The notes beneath the pieces are model-generated. The model did not search any database. It had not been told where the DNA came from and saw only the letters and a program-made list of their open reading frames with translations. A stretch of 64,000 nt of DNA, from NCBI RefSeq assembly GCF_003429005.1, contig NZ_QVQV01000003.1, forward strand, positions 682,723 through 746,722, in the 5' to 3' direction. The DNA is from Paraburkholderia sp. DHOC27. Its GTDB lineage: Bacteria; Pseudomonadota; Gammaproteobacteria; Burkholderiales; Burkholderiaceae. Both the position numbers and the translations under genes were made by a program. Positions 19,180 through 27,986 of this stretch are shown piece after piece. Position 1 is the stretch's first letter; every line of letters begins with the position of its first letter.

Positions 19180-19487
19180 GCATGACCCCTCTGTCCTCGA
19201 TACCTGAGAGATTGCGCTGCCGCGCGAACGTGCATTGCGTACCACGCTTGCCGTTCGCCCGGTGAAACGCGCGCCCCTTCGGTGGGCAGCCTGCCTGGTT
19301 CGATGGGAGTCGAAGCCGGTGGCTACTGCCGCTCTCCAGAGTGCGAAAAACCGGTGTCTGCTTAAGTCCGGACGAAGCCGGTTCAGACGGGTTTCTCGAC
19401 GCGTTCGGTCCTTTTGCCTGAGAGTTTGCGGGTATGCCCCTTCGGCGGCGCGGCCTGCTCGATACAGCGGCCAGCGCGCTCTCCCGA
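19180..19487 (-). ncRNA. Tandem glycine riboswitch upstream of gcvT
   Basis: On the minus strand two consecutive glycine-aptamer cores are visible. The first starts with GGGAGAG (about 19485-19479) and holds CTCAGGCAAAAGGAC (19423-19409); it closes with CTCTGGAGAGC (19341-19331). The second shares the GGAGAGC and holds CTCAGGTATCGAGGAC (19209-19194), closing near AGAGGGG (about 19185). The order GGAGAG, CTCAGGYA, GGAC and CTCTGGAGAG is the classic signature. A further CTCGC/GCGAG hairpin and a T6 run follow at about 19125-19165, a plausible expression platform. Such tandem riboswitches usually switch the gcv operon on when glycine is abundant. Exact ends are estimates. Confidence 0.93.
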
Positions 19488-19711
19488 CGCGTGCGGCGAA
19501 TGTACGCGAGGGCCGGAGGCTTGTCAAATTGAGACGGCGCGCGGCGTGGGGGCGGGCGGCGGCGGTGAGTTCGCGCCAAAAAAACGCTGGCACGGCGGGG
19601 GCAAGAACTGTTTACGAATCTATGTGTTTTTAAGAATCGCCCCGCTGCGGCGGACGTTGCGGCCCGAATATACTGCCCACCACCCAACCTTTCTATTCGG
19701 CTTCAGTTTTC

Positions 19712-20536
19712 ATGCAACAAGCTCAGATTCACCAGATCTTCTATTCGGAGGAGACGCGGCTCGCACTCGATCCCGGTTTCATTCCGCTGGATAACGTCGG
19801 CCAACGTCCGGACTGGTGTGAATACTGGCCGATGCGAAATTTTCTTACCGGCGCGGCGCTGGACGAAGAGGCGTTTTATGGCTTCCTGTCGCCGAAATTC
19901 AAGGATAAAACCGGGCTGACAGCCGCCGACGTCCATCAGTTTCTGGGCGCCATCGACACTCCGTCTGACGTGGACATCGTCACGTTCTCGCCGTTTTTTG
20001 ATGCCGGCGCGCTGTTTCCGAGCATCTTCGCGCAGGGCGCCGACGGACATCCGGCAGCGTGGCCGGTGTTCGTGGAATGTGTCCGCTTACTTGCGCCACA
20101 AGTGAATCTGGAAGCGATGGTCATGGATTCGCGGCACACAGTGTTCTGCAATTACTTCGTCGCCAAGCCGCGCTTCTGGCGGCACTGGTTGAGCCGGGCG
20201 GAAGTGGTGTTCAAGATCGCGGAAGAGAACCGTTCGCCGCTGGCCGAAGCATTCAACAGCACAATCGACCACAGCAGCGGCGCGACAGCCATCAAGGTCT
20301 TCGTCATTGAACGGATTGTGTCCCTGCTGCTCGCAACCGAACGACATTGGCAAGTGCGCGCCTTCAATCCTCTGGCGTTGCCGCTGCTTTATCCGGGCGC
20401 CGAGCGAGTCGGCGAGACGCTGCTGGCGCTGGATGCGCTAAAAGTCGCGATGATCGAGACAGGGCGTTCGGAATATATGGCGGCATTTGTCGAGATTGTT
20501 TGTCATGCGCGGCAGGCGATGAAGTCGGACCAGTAA
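19712..20536 (+). CDS. Uncharacterised 274-residue protein, paralogue of the OGT-linked protein at 38459-39283
   Basis: This soluble-looking protein has no signal peptide or membrane helix. It opens with MQQAQIHQIFYSEETRL and contains FIPLDNVGQRPDWCEYWPMR, FYGFLSPKF, DVDIVTFSPFFDAGALF and TVFCNYFVAKPRFWRHWL. The same blocks occur in the same order, with the same total length of 274 codons, in the gene coupled to the TPR/OGT glycosyltransferase near fliC, so the two are full-length paralogues. I do not recognise a characterised family. The links to glycosylation genes suggest a sugar-related enzyme, perhaps a glycosyltransferase-like fold, but no catalytic motif is clear. It stands alone, opposite the gcv operon, and ends before a strong bidirectional terminator. 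Confidence 0.75.
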   Translation: MQQAQIHQIFYSEETRLALDPGFIPLDNVGQRPDWCEYWPMRNFLTGAALDEEAFYGFLSPKFKDKTGLTAADVHQFLGAIDTPSDVDIVTFSPFFDAGALFPSIFAQGADGHPAAWPVFVECVRLLAPQVNLEAMVMDSRHTVFCNYFVAKPRFWRHWLSRAEVVFKIAEENRSPLAEAFNSTIDHSSGATAIKVFVIERIVSLLLATERHWQVRAFNPLALPLLYPGAERVGETLLALDALKVAMIETGRSEYMAAFVEIVCHARQAMKSDQ

Positions 20537-20591
20537 GCGGCGCGCTGTCATAGAAGGCGGGGTTACGCACTTTCGTCCGGCTATTCAGGCG

Positions 20592-20626
20592 CAAAAAAAG
20601 GCGCGGGAGTGATCCCGCGCCTTTTG
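20592..20626. terminator. Bidirectional intrinsic terminator
   Basis: Arms GGCGCGGGA (20600-20608) and TCCCGCGCC (20613-20621) pair perfectly around GTGA. TTTT follows on the plus side and a run of seven A (T on the minus strand) precedes it. It separates the converging 274-residue protein gene and the small lipoprotein gene. Confidence 0.9.
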
Positions 20627-20650
20627 CCATTCAAACCACTGCAGACGAGC

Positions 20651-21001
20651 TTATTCGCCGATTGCGTGCGCGGCGCCGTCCAGTTCCTGGTTCAGCACGC
20701 GCTGCTCTTCGCCGGACAGACCGCCGCCATGCTGTGCCGCCATGTCGTGCGCTTCCTGACGAATCACGTCGAGGCGATGATGCAACGCGTCGCCTTGCGG
20801 CGGCGGGTAGAAGCCCTTGTTCACGTGATTGTCGATGCGGTGACCCAGGTTGTCGGCGCGACCGTCGACCTGGCGAAGACGTTGTACGGCGATTTCGTGC
20901 GCGTCCGGATGTGCCGGCGGCGGGGGCGGGGGCGAGACCACACAGGCAGCCAGCGAGGAAACCAGCGCCAAACCTGCCAGCGCACGGGTGAAACGTTGCA
21001 T
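20651..21001 (-). CDS. Small secreted lipoprotein of unknown function
   Basis: The 116-residue product starts MQRFTRALAGLALVSSLAAC and then has VVSPPPPPP: a lipoprotein signal peptide with lipobox SLAAC (Cys20 lipidated), followed by a poly-proline tether. The rest is charged and probably helical, with two similar blocks (RLRQVDGRADNLGHRIDNHV and RLDVIRQEAHDMAAQ). The ATG at 21001 follows GGAGAGTAG; the longer open frame to 21079 would bury the signal peptide. I recognise no named family. Anchoring in the outer membrane is inferred from the residue after the Cys being Val, not Asp. Confidence 0.75.
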   Translation of the reverse strand: MQRFTRALAGLALVSSLAACVVSPPPPPPAHPDAHEIAVQRLRQVDGRADNLGHRIDNHVNKGFYPPPQGDALHHRLDVIRQEAHDMAAQHGGGLSGEEQRVLNQELDGAAHAIGE

Positions 21002-21175
21002 ACCTACTCTCCTTGTCGTCGTCTTTTTTGATCGATGGTCAAATCGATACCGTGTAGCAACGCGGATGCGTCGCCACACGATGACCTCAAGACGGGAATA
21101 TATTGTAACGAAACGTTCCTTTCGGAACTGTTAGCAGCAGTTCGCGTCGTGTAAGACACGAATTGAAAGGGGATA

Positions 21176-22228
21176 TCAGCGGATACGTTCGAACGGCAAA
21201 CGCAGGCCTTCCGCCTGGCTGCGGGCGGCCAGTTCGATGATGGTCATGACGTCGATCGCGTCCTGCGGCGTGACCGGGAACGGCTCGCCGTCCTGAATCG
21301 TCGCCGCCAGTGCGCGGTAGAAGCCGATGTAGTCGCCATCGAGGGTCGGCAAGCTGCGCTCGGCTTCCTGACCCGAGGCGTCGAGCACGCGCAGCGTCCC
21401 TGCCGGGTTGCCGCCCGCAAAACCGGCGTCGCCTGGCCGCAAACCGGCCCGCAGCTGATCTTCCTGTGTATCGAGATCGCGCTTGATGTAGCTGCCGCGC
21501 GTGCCATCAATGGCAAAACGCGGCGGGGCGAGTGCGGTAAGCGCGGTAGCATGCAATACCACGTCGAGATTCTCGTAGCCAAGTTGTAGATGCACGTAAT
21601 CGGGCGCGCCGCCGCCGTCGCGATGCGTCTTGACCGTTGCCGATACCGTGGCTGGCGCGCCGAACAGCGTCAGCGCCTGATCGATGAGGTGCGGCCCCAG
21701 ATCGAACAGCAGACCGCCGCCGCGCGATGCCTCCTCGCGCCAGCGCGGCCGCACGTCGGGACGGAAGCGGTCGAAGTGCGATTCGTAGTGGGTGACGCGT
21801 CCCAGTTCGCCGCTCGCGAGGAGGGCGCGAACGGTGAGGAAATCGCCATCCCAGCGACGGTTGTGAAACGGTGCGAAGGTGAGCCGGCGGGCCAGCGCCA
21901 GGTTGGCGAGCGTGAGCGCTTCGGTCGAGGTGAGCGTGACCGGCTTGTCGACGACCACGTGCTTGCCGGCTTCGAGCGTGCGCTTGGCGAATTCGAAATG
22001 GGTGTCGTTGGGCGTGGCAATGACCACGCATTCAATGTCGTCGAGCGCGAGCAGCGCGTCGAGGTCAGGTACGACGGTGGCACGCGAATAGTCCGCATGG
22101 GCCTGATCCGCTTTGCTGGTCGCAATCGCGGCGACGGTGGCACGGCCGCAATGCTCGATGACCGGCGCGTGGAAGGTCGCGCCAGCAAAACCGTAACCCA
22201 TCAATCCTGTTTTCAGCGGGGCAGACAT
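21176..22228 (-). CDS. Gfo/Idh/MocA-family NAD(P)-dependent oxidoreductase
   Basis: The 350-residue protein has an N-terminal Rossmann fold with the nucleotide loop GLMGYGFAGATFHAP, then IECVVIATPNDTHFEFAKRTLEAGKHVVVDKPVT, where the DKP motif holds the conserved catalytic-region lysine. The C-terminal alpha/beta domain carries GGGLLFDLGPHLIDQALTLFG with the conserved Asp-x3-His. Length is typical. ATG 22228 is the family-like start (MSAPLKTGLMGYG). The overall pattern resembles YdgJ-type members. The sugar or polyol substrate cannot be read from the sequence. It is divergent from rep and so probably has its own promoter in the 227-base spacer. Confidence 0.88.
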   Translation of the reverse strand: MSAPLKTGLMGYGFAGATFHAPVIEHCGRATVAAIATSKADQAHADYSRATVVPDLDALLALDDIECVVIATPNDTHFEFAKRTLEAGKHVVVDKPVTLTSTEALTLANLALARRLTFAPFHNRRWDGDFLTVRALLASGELGRVTHYESHFDRFRPDVRPRWREEASRGGGLLFDLGPHLIDQALTLFGAPATVSATVKTHRDGGGAPDYVHLQLGYENLDVVLHATALTALAPPRFAIDGTRGSYIKRDLDTQEDQLRAGLRPGDAGFAGGNPAGTLRVLDASGQEAERSLPTLDGDYIGFYRALAATIQDGEPFPVTPQDAIDVMTIIELAARSQAEGLRLPFERIR

Positions 22229-22454
22229 ATGAGTTTCCTGCGAAAGTGACGCGCCGCTTTGCCACCGCGGCGGCGGCGCGTGGCCTGTCATTGTGGCACG
22301 CCAGGCGCGCGGCCTGGGCGCGGGCGGCTTCGAAGATCGTTGCCAGGAGCGACGGGTTTCTTCGTGTTAACATCGCTGCTCTCGCGCGGGGACGCTTCAT
22401 TTGATACGACCCCGCAGCGCCCCGCCGTCAACCGCAATACCCATCCCACACACG

Positions 22455-24539
22455 ATGTCCGCAGGCCTGAACCCCGCCCAGAACGAAGCGGTGCGCTATC
22501 TCGATGGTCCCTGTCTAGTGCTCGCCGGCGCCGGCAGCGGCAAGACACGCGTGATCACGCAGAAAATCGCGCATCTGATCGAAGTGAAAGGCTTCGAGCC
22601 ACGCCACATCGCCGCCGTCACCTTCACCAACAAGGCGGCCGCGGAAATGCGCGAGCGCGTCGGCAAGCTGCTGGAAGGCAAGACGCTGACCACGCCAGGC
22701 AAGGAAGGCCGCAAGGTGCCCGTGAATCAGCTGACGGTGTGCACCTTCCACTCGCTCGGCGTGCAGATTCTGCGGCAGGAGGCGGAACACGTCGGCCTGA
22801 AGCCGCAGTTTTCGATCATGGATTCGGACGACTGCTTCGGCATGATCCAGGAGCAGGTGGGATCGACGGACAAGGGTTTTATCCGCAAGATCCAGTCGAT
22901 CATCTCGCTGTGGAAAAACGGCCTGATCATGCCGGAAGAGGCGATAAGGATTGCGTCGAACGAGGACGAGCATCAGGCCGCAATCGTCTACCGCAATTAC
23001 GTCGCCACCTTGCACGCCTATCAGGCGGTGGATTTCGACGATCTGATCCGCTTGCCGGCCGAGCTGTTCGCGAAGAACGAGCAGGTGCGCGAACGCTGGC
23101 AGAACAAGCTGCGCTATCTGCTGATCGACGAGTATCAGGACACCAACGCGTGTCAGTACGAACTCGTGAAGCTCCTCGCCGGGCCGCGTGCGGCCTTTAC
23201 AGCGGTGGGCGACGACGACCAGGCCATTTACGGCTGGCGCGGCGCGACGCTCGAAAATCTCGGGCAGCTCAGCAAGGACTTTCCGAAGCTGCATCTGATC
23301 AAGCTGGAGCAGAACTATCGCTCGACGGTGCGTATCCTGACGGCGGCCAACAACGTCATCGCGAACAACCCGAAGCTGTTCGAGAAGAAGCTGTGGTCCG
23401 AGCACGGCATGGGCGACACCATCACCGTGACCGGCTGCAACGATGAAGAGCATGAAGCGGAATCCGTGGTGTTCCGGCTGTCTGCGCACAAGTTCGAGCG
23501 GCGCGCGCAGTTTCGCGACTACGCGATCCTGTATCGCGGCAATTTCCAGGCGCGCATCTTCGAACAGGTGCTGCGGCGCGAGCGGATTCCGTATGTGCTG
23601 TCAGGCGGCCAGTCGTTCTTCGACAAGGCCGAGATCAAGGACATCTGCGCGTATCTGCGGCTGATCGCCAATGCCGATGATGATCCCGCCTTCATCCGCG
23701 CCATCACCACGCCGCGGCGCGGGGTGGGCAATACCACGCTGGAGGCGCTCGGGTCGTTCGCGGGACAGGCGAAGGTGTCGCTGTTCGAGGCGGTGTACAT
23801 GGGCGGAATCGAGGCGCGGCTGTCGGCGCGTCAGGTCGAACCGCTGCGCACTTTCTGCGATTTCATGCAGCGTCTGACGGATCGCGCGGACAAGGATCCC
23901 GCGAGCGAAGTGCTCAACGACCTGATGGACGCGATCCACTACGAAGCGTATCTCTACGATGCGTTCGACGAGCGGCAGGCGCAGTCGAAATGGCAAAACG
24001 TGCTGGAGTTTATCGAGTGGCTCAAACGTAAGGGCACGAAGCCCGAGCCTGAAGCGGGTTCCGAGGCCACCGGCTACGACAATGCCGACGGCCTTGCCGA
24101 TACCGGCAAGAATCTGCTCGGTCTGATCCAGACGGTGGCGCTGATGTCGATGCTCGAGGGCAAGGAGGAGGACCCGGATGCGGTGCGGCTCTCCACCGTG
24201 CATGCATCGAAGGGGCTGGAATACCCGCACGTGTTTCTGGTGGGCGTCGAGGAGGGCATCATGCCGCATCGCGGTGGCTCGGACGACGCACCGATCGACG
24301 ACGCGCGCATCGAGGAAGAGCGGCGCCTGATGTATGTGGCGATCACGCGGGCGCAGCGCAGTCTGCATCTGAACTGGTGCAAGAAACGCAAGCGGGCGCG
24401 CGAGACCGTGGTGTGCGAGCCGTCGCGTTTTATTCCCGAGATGGGCCTGGACGAAGCGCCGCCGCCGACGGCAGAAGAAGCGCCCATGTCGCCAAAGGAC
24501 CGGTTAGCCAGCTTGAAAGCGTTGCTGCAAAAACCCTGA
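22455..24539 (+). CDS. rep: ATP-dependent DNA helicase Rep (UvrD/Rep superfamily 1)
   Basis: This 694-residue 3'-5' helicase helps replication forks pass bound proteins. Starting at ATG 22455 (MSAGLNPAQNEAVRYLDG), it shows Walker A LAGAGSGKTRVI, TFTNKAAAEMRERVG, DEYQDTNACQYEL (Walker B), GDDDQAIYGWRGA, KLEQNYRSTVRIL and the C-terminal TVHASKGLEYPHVF and EERRLMYVAITRAQ. These blocks follow E. coli Rep more closely than UvrD, including HIAAVTFTNKAA and EEHEAESV. The longer in-frame start at 22401 lacks family similarity. It is followed by a bidirectional terminator. Confidence 0.93.
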   Translation: MSAGLNPAQNEAVRYLDGPCLVLAGAGSGKTRVITQKIAHLIEVKGFEPRHIAAVTFTNKAAAEMRERVGKLLEGKTLTTPGKEGRKVPVNQLTVCTFHSLGVQILRQEAEHVGLKPQFSIMDSDDCFGMIQEQVGSTDKGFIRKIQSIISLWKNGLIMPEEAIRIASNEDEHQAAIVYRNYVATLHAYQAVDFDDLIRLPAELFAKNEQVRERWQNKLRYLLIDEYQDTNACQYELVKLLAGPRAAFTAVGDDDQAIYGWRGATLENLGQLSKDFPKLHLIKLEQNYRSTVRILTAANNVIANNPKLFEKKLWSEHGMGDTITVTGCNDEEHEAESVVFRLSAHKFERRAQFRDYAILYRGNFQARIFEQVLRRERIPYVLSGGQSFFDKAEIKDICAYLRLIANADDDPAFIRAITTPRRGVGNTTLEALGSFAGQAKVSLFEAVYMGGIEARLSARQVEPLRTFCDFMQRLTDRADKDPASEVLNDLMDAIHYEAYLYDAFDERQAQSKWQNVLEFIEWLKRKGTKPEPEAGSEATGYDNADGLADTGKNLLGLIQTVALMSMLEGKEEDPDAVRLSTVHASKGLEYPHVFLVGVEEGIMPHRGGSDDAPIDDARIEEERRLMYVAITRAQRSLHLNWCKKRKRARETVVCEPSRFIPEMGLDEAPPPTAEEAPMSPKDRLASLKALLQKP

Positions 24540-24571
24540 AAAAAGGTGACGGGCCAGCCCGGTCATAAAGC

Positions 24572-24613
24572 AAAAAAAATCCCTGTACGCGGTTTGGCGC
24601 GACAGGGATTTTT
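24572..24613. terminator. Bidirectional intrinsic terminator between rep and the cytochrome gene
   Basis: An A8 run precedes TCCCTGT (24580-24586) and ACAGGGA (24602-24608) is followed by TTTTTG. The stem encloses a 15-base loop. It suits both converging genes. Confidence 0.85.
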
Positions 24614-24646
24614 GTTTGCGGGCCGCGTTTGGATGCGGCTAGTGGC

Positions 24647-25555
24647 TTATTTCGCCGCGCTCACCATGTAGTCGACGGCGGCCTTCACGTCTGCGTCCGA
24701 GGCGTTCGAGCCACCCTTGGGCGGCATTGCGCCCTTGCCGTGCAGCGCGTAGTTGTAGACCACGTCCATCGGGTCTTTCAGACGCGGCGCCCAGTCGTCC
24801 TTGTTGCCGAACTTCGGCGCGCCGAGCACGCCCGCTGCGTGGCAAGCCTGACAGACCTGCGTGTAGAGCGCCTTGCCGGCCTGCGAGGCGTCCGCGCTCT
24901 GCGCGCCACCCGCCGGAGCGGCAGCGGGCACGCTGGCGATGGCGGCCAGTGCTGCGGCGGCCTGCGACGCCGCGGCACCAGCGTCAGGAGCGGAGCCGGA
25001 CGCGGGTGCGGCCGCCGCTGCCGTCGCACCCGAAGCGGCTTGTCCCGGTGCCGGCGCGGCCGGTTCAGGGAAGCTGCCGCCTGAATTGTTGGCCATATAC
25101 ACAACGGCGCGGGCGATCTCGTAGTCGCTGTAGTCGTCTGGGCTGGTGCCGCCGCGCGGGGGCATCGCGCCCTTGCCGGTCAGCGCGGTATGCCACAAGG
25201 TATCGAAGCCCTGCGCGATGCGCGGGGCCCAGTCAGCGGTGTTGGTGAATTTCGGCGCACCTGCCGCCCCGCTGGCGTGGCAGGCAGAACAGACCGCTTT
25301 GTAGACTTCCTCGCCGGTCTTGTAGACGCGCGGCGCGTTGGCGTCGCGAATGTCGACCTGGGCGAGTGGCGCGATGCGGGCGTTGACTTCGGCATCGGCC
25401 AGACTGTCGGTGCCGGCGCCGGTGCGGATCCAGTTATCCGCATAGGCCGCGAGCAGAACGATGATGACGACGGGGACAGCAAAACCGGCAATGATGGCGG
25501 CGATGAGCTGTGCGGGGGTTTTGATTGGGGCTTCGTGTTCTGGTGCTTCGCTCAT
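24647..25555 (-). CDS. Membrane-anchored di-haem cytochrome c (c5-like)
   Basis: The 302-residue protein has one N-terminal membrane helix (about residues 16-40, QLIAAIIAGFAVPVVIIVLL) that acts as an uncleaved anchor, placing the rest in the periplasm. Two haem c domains follow: CSACH (about residue 89) with downstream GKGAMPPRGG, and CQACH (about residue 237) with GKGAMPPKGG, each Met being the probable sixth ligand. An Ala/Pro-rich linker of about 60 residues separates them. It probably carries electrons to a terminal oxidase; the partner is not in the window. Start ATG 25555 follows GGGAGACGAGAC. Confidence 0.9.
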   Translation of the reverse strand: MSEAPEHEAPIKTPAQLIAAIIAGFAVPVVIIVLLAAYADNWIRTGAGTDSLADAEVNARIAPLAQVDIRDANAPRVYKTGEEVYKAVCSACHASGAAGAPKFTNTADWAPRIAQGFDTLWHTALTGKGAMPPRGGTSPDDYSDYEIARAVVYMANNSGGSFPEPAAPAPGQAASGATAAAAAPASGSAPDAGAAASQAAAALAAIASVPAAAPAGGAQSADASQAGKALYTQVCQACHAAGVLGAPKFGNKDDWAPRLKDPMDVVYNYALHGKGAMPPKGGSNASDADVKAAVDYMVSAAK

Positions 25556-25722
25556 GCTTGTCTCGTCTCCCGTGGGTATTGTGAGCGGTACAGCGTGACG
25601 GCAACGACCTTTGTTTCTTTTGTTTATGAGCCACGGACGATTATAGACGCAACGTTTCAGCGGCGGCGAGCCTGGGCGGGGGCTCTTCAGCGGGCGTTTA
25701 CCCGAATCGGCGGGGCCGTCTG

Positions 25723-25739
25723 GCGGGCGGGCCGCCCGC
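25723..25739. repeat. GC-rich palindrome upstream of tRNA-Arg
   Basis: GCGGGC (25723-25728) and GCCCGC (25734-25739) flank GGGCC in a very GC-rich tract. It could shape the transcript leader before the tRNA or stop transcription from the cytochrome side, but no T run follows. Confidence 0.35.
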
Positions 25740-25841
25740 GCGGGACGGGGCCCGGACGGCCGCCCGGTGGACGGGCACCCGGAAACCGGGTATCCTCTCG
25801 GTCTCGCTTTAGCGCCGCTTTCGTGGCGCTTTCGTGTTGAA

Positions 25842-25917
25842 GCGCCCGTAGCTCAATGGATAGAGTACTGCCCTCCGAAGGCAGGGGTTGCTGGTTCGAT
25901 CCCAGCCGGGCGCGCCA
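25842..25917 (+). tRNA. tRNA-Arg (anticodon CCG)
   Basis: The 76-base sequence folds as a tRNA. The acceptor arms are GCGCCCG and CGGGCGC, the D-arm GCTC-AATGGATA-GAGT and the anticodon arm CTGCC-CTCCGAA-GGCAG with anticodon CCG (25877-25879 region). The T-arm is GCTGG-TTCGATC-CCAGC, and CCA is encoded at 25915-25917. It reads CGG arginine codons. It sits exactly at the edge of the surface-sugar gene block, a usual place for island insertion, but I saw no second copy of its 3' end downstream. Confidence 0.97.
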
Positions 25918-26007
25918 AGAAATCAGAAATGCATCCCCTCCAGTGACCGGTTCCGGTTACCGCGCAACGTCAGGCGTAGCCTGAGTCAGCCACATCTACC
26001 GCGCTCG

Positions 26008-27525
26008 TTACACCGGCGTGGGGACCGAATAAGCCTTTCGAGAATCACCGCGTGTGATCCTATGCCACGAGAGCGCCATGCCGCAGATCAGCGCAAACAT
26101 AATCGACCAGCCGGCAATACCACCTACACGTGATTTTTCGATTAGACGAGCCGTCCAGATATCCGGGAAACGGCGCGCCAGATCCTGTTCGCTGATCTGC
26201 GGATCCGATTTGGCGAAGTGCAACATCTGACCGTGGATTCCCTGCCCGAAGCCGTCCCAGATACCTTGCCACGCATAAGGCGTGGCAGTTTCGCTGACAT
26301 CCGCGCCGGGATACTCTGCGCCGACGACCCCCCAGTTCGTCGTCGCCGGCGCGACATTCAATGCCGCCGCGGCGACGATCACAGCGGCCGCCGCATAGCG
26401 CGCGCGTTTGCGCAATTCGACCAGTACAGGCGCAGCCGCCACAAACCAGATCGGCAGGATTGGCAGTAGATAACGCGGCCCCCAGCCAAACGCTCCCCAG
26501 TTGACCATCTTCGCGATCAGCAGGATGTACAGGACCGAGCCGACCATTGAGGCCGCGATCAGGCTTCGCTGGGTGGGTGGCAGCCGCCGCCAGATGAACG
26601 GTAAGCCGAGTAACAGCAGGAGCGTCGGCGCGTACAGCAGCAGGCCATGATTACCGCTGAAAAACAGGCCCGGCAGGCCGTGCAGGATATTGCCTTCCAG
26701 CGAGTTGTTGCCGTTCATATAGAACGGCGTTGCCGTGGCGGGTCGGAAAGGCGAGCCGGTGCGGACCTGGTTGTAGATGAAAGTCGGCACCATCAATACG
26801 AGAAAGGTTGCGCCCAGCAGGACGTATTTTGGCCACTGCGCCCGGCGCGGCCACGCCATCAACGCGAGCGATATCGCCATGAACGGCGCCAGGGAATAAC
26901 GAAACGAGCAGACCAGCGCGAGCGCCAATCCCGCGGCCGCGAAGGCACTGGCGCGTGCATCGACACGTAGCGTCGCGTTCGCATAGTAAAGGAATACGCA
27001 CATCATCGCCGTGGCGGGCAGCACATCCCATGTCACTTTGGCATAGGGGAGAAAGTACGTCCCAGCGGCAAAGAGCAAACTGAGCACGAATGCGTATTTG
27101 CCTTCGGCGTACTCGCTGAACAGCAGGAAAAGGAAATAGCATCCGATCGCAGCGACGACTGCGTAGGTCAACGCGGTTCCTACTTTCGCAAGCAAGGGCG
27201 GTGCCTTGAACAGCTCATCAGGAGATGCATGGCTCAGCTTCGTGGCGACCCACGCATTGGGGAGCATCAGCACGAGGGCGCCGAGATCGTGAGCTTCGTA
27301 GACACGGCCGTTCGGGCTTGGTACCCAGCCTAACGTCGCGGCCGAGTTTGCCGTGCCGAGGGTGCCGGTGGTTGCAAGGAGCGTGGCCGCAGCGAGTTGG
27401 CCACCCGCGTCGTTGCTACCCAACCTGCCACTTGAAAGCAGAACGAAAAAGCAGAGGAAAAAAGTGAGGACCCAGCCGCGTGAAGACGCTGTCCGCAATG
27501 TTTTGCTTTCCGAAGGTTTCTTCAT
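26008..27525 (-). CDS. Multi-pass membrane protein, GT-C-like glycosyltransferase candidate
   Basis: The 505-residue inner-membrane protein has about 10-12 hydrophobic helices and a large loop after the first helix with NDAGGQLAAATLLATTG and VYEAHDLGALVLMLPNAW. Acidic residues in the first periplasmic loop, the helix count and the short C-terminal soluble tail are the pattern of polyprenyl-phosphate-sugar-dependent GT-C transferases such as the mannosyl- and arabinosyltransferases. No sure family motif is seen. It is the last gene of the block, 88 bases after the SMR-like transporter and the HAD-UbiA gene, which could make and flip its lipid-linked sugar donor. The role is inference from layout and context. 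Confidence 0.6.
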   Translation of the reverse strand: MKKPSESKTLRTASSRGWVLTFFLCFFVLLSSGRLGSNDAGGQLAAATLLATTGTLGTANSAATLGWVPSPNGRVYEAHDLGALVLMLPNAWVATKLSHASPDELFKAPPLLAKVGTALTYAVVAAIGCYFLFLLFSEYAEGKYAFVLSLLFAAGTYFLPYAKVTWDVLPATAMMCVFLYYANATLRVDARASAFAAAGLALALVCSFRYSLAPFMAISLALMAWPRRAQWPKYVLLGATFLVLMVPTFIYNQVRTGSPFRPATATPFYMNGNNSLEGNILHGLPGLFFSGNHGLLLYAPTLLLLLGLPFIWRRLPPTQRSLIAASMVGSVLYILLIAKMVNWGAFGWGPRYLLPILPIWFVAAAPVLVELRKRARYAAAAVIVAAAALNVAPATTNWGVVGAEYPGADVSETATPYAWQGIWDGFGQGIHGQMLHFAKSDPQISEQDLARRFPDIWTARLIEKSRVGGIAGWSIMFALICGMALSWHRITRGDSRKAYSVPTPV

Positions 27526-27613
27526 CTTTCGTTCCTTATCTACGACAGGAGCGCGACAAGCTGAGAGTCAACGAACGGCTGCCGTGCGACACGCGACGTC
27601 GTGCTACACCGTA

Positions 27614-27976
27614 TCAGGCAGATACAGGCTTTGCCGAGTAGAGAAACCAGATGCCGGCCATTAGCAGCGCGGCTCCGCCCACCGTTCTCGGGCTCAGACC
27701 GGCGCCGCTCATGAGACTGAACAGGAACAGAAGGATTACGGTGGTACCCACCATCAACGGGTACGCCACGCTGAGTTCGACTCGCCTGAGCGCTATGGCG
27801 TAAAGCACGAAGCCGATGCCGTATGCGCCAAGCGCGCCGACTCGCATCATCGTTGGCCGGGAAAGCACGAGGTCGGCAAGGTCGCCATGGACGGCCCCAT
27901 ACTGGCTGGCCATCCGCAGCAGAACGCTAGCAAGCGCACTACACAAACCGCTGACAAAGAGCAGGAAGATCGGCAT
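27614..27976 (-). CDS. Small four-helix transporter of the SMR/EamA type, candidate lipid-sugar flippase
   Basis: The 120-residue protein has four hydrophobic helices with GLCSALASVLLRMAS, IGFVLYAIALRRVELSVAYPLMVG and a C-terminal GIWFLYSAK. The segment LSVAYPLMVGTTV matches the SMR/ArnE-type pattern, in which such subunits move drugs or polyprenyl-phosphate sugars across the inner membrane. The conserved N-terminal Glu of drug-exporting EmrE is absent, which favours a lipid-linked substrate. It starts 10 bases after the stop of the HAD-UbiA gene, so the two are co-transcribed. Flipping of the UbiA product is a reasonable inference. Confidence 0.75.
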   Translation of the reverse strand: MPIFLLFVSGLCSALASVLLRMASQYGAVHGDLADLVLSRPTMMRVGALGAYGIGFVLYAIALRRVELSVAYPLMVGTTVILLFLFSLMSGAGLSPRTVGGAALLMAGIWFLYSAKPVSA

Positions 27977-27986
27977 GAGAAGGCAG

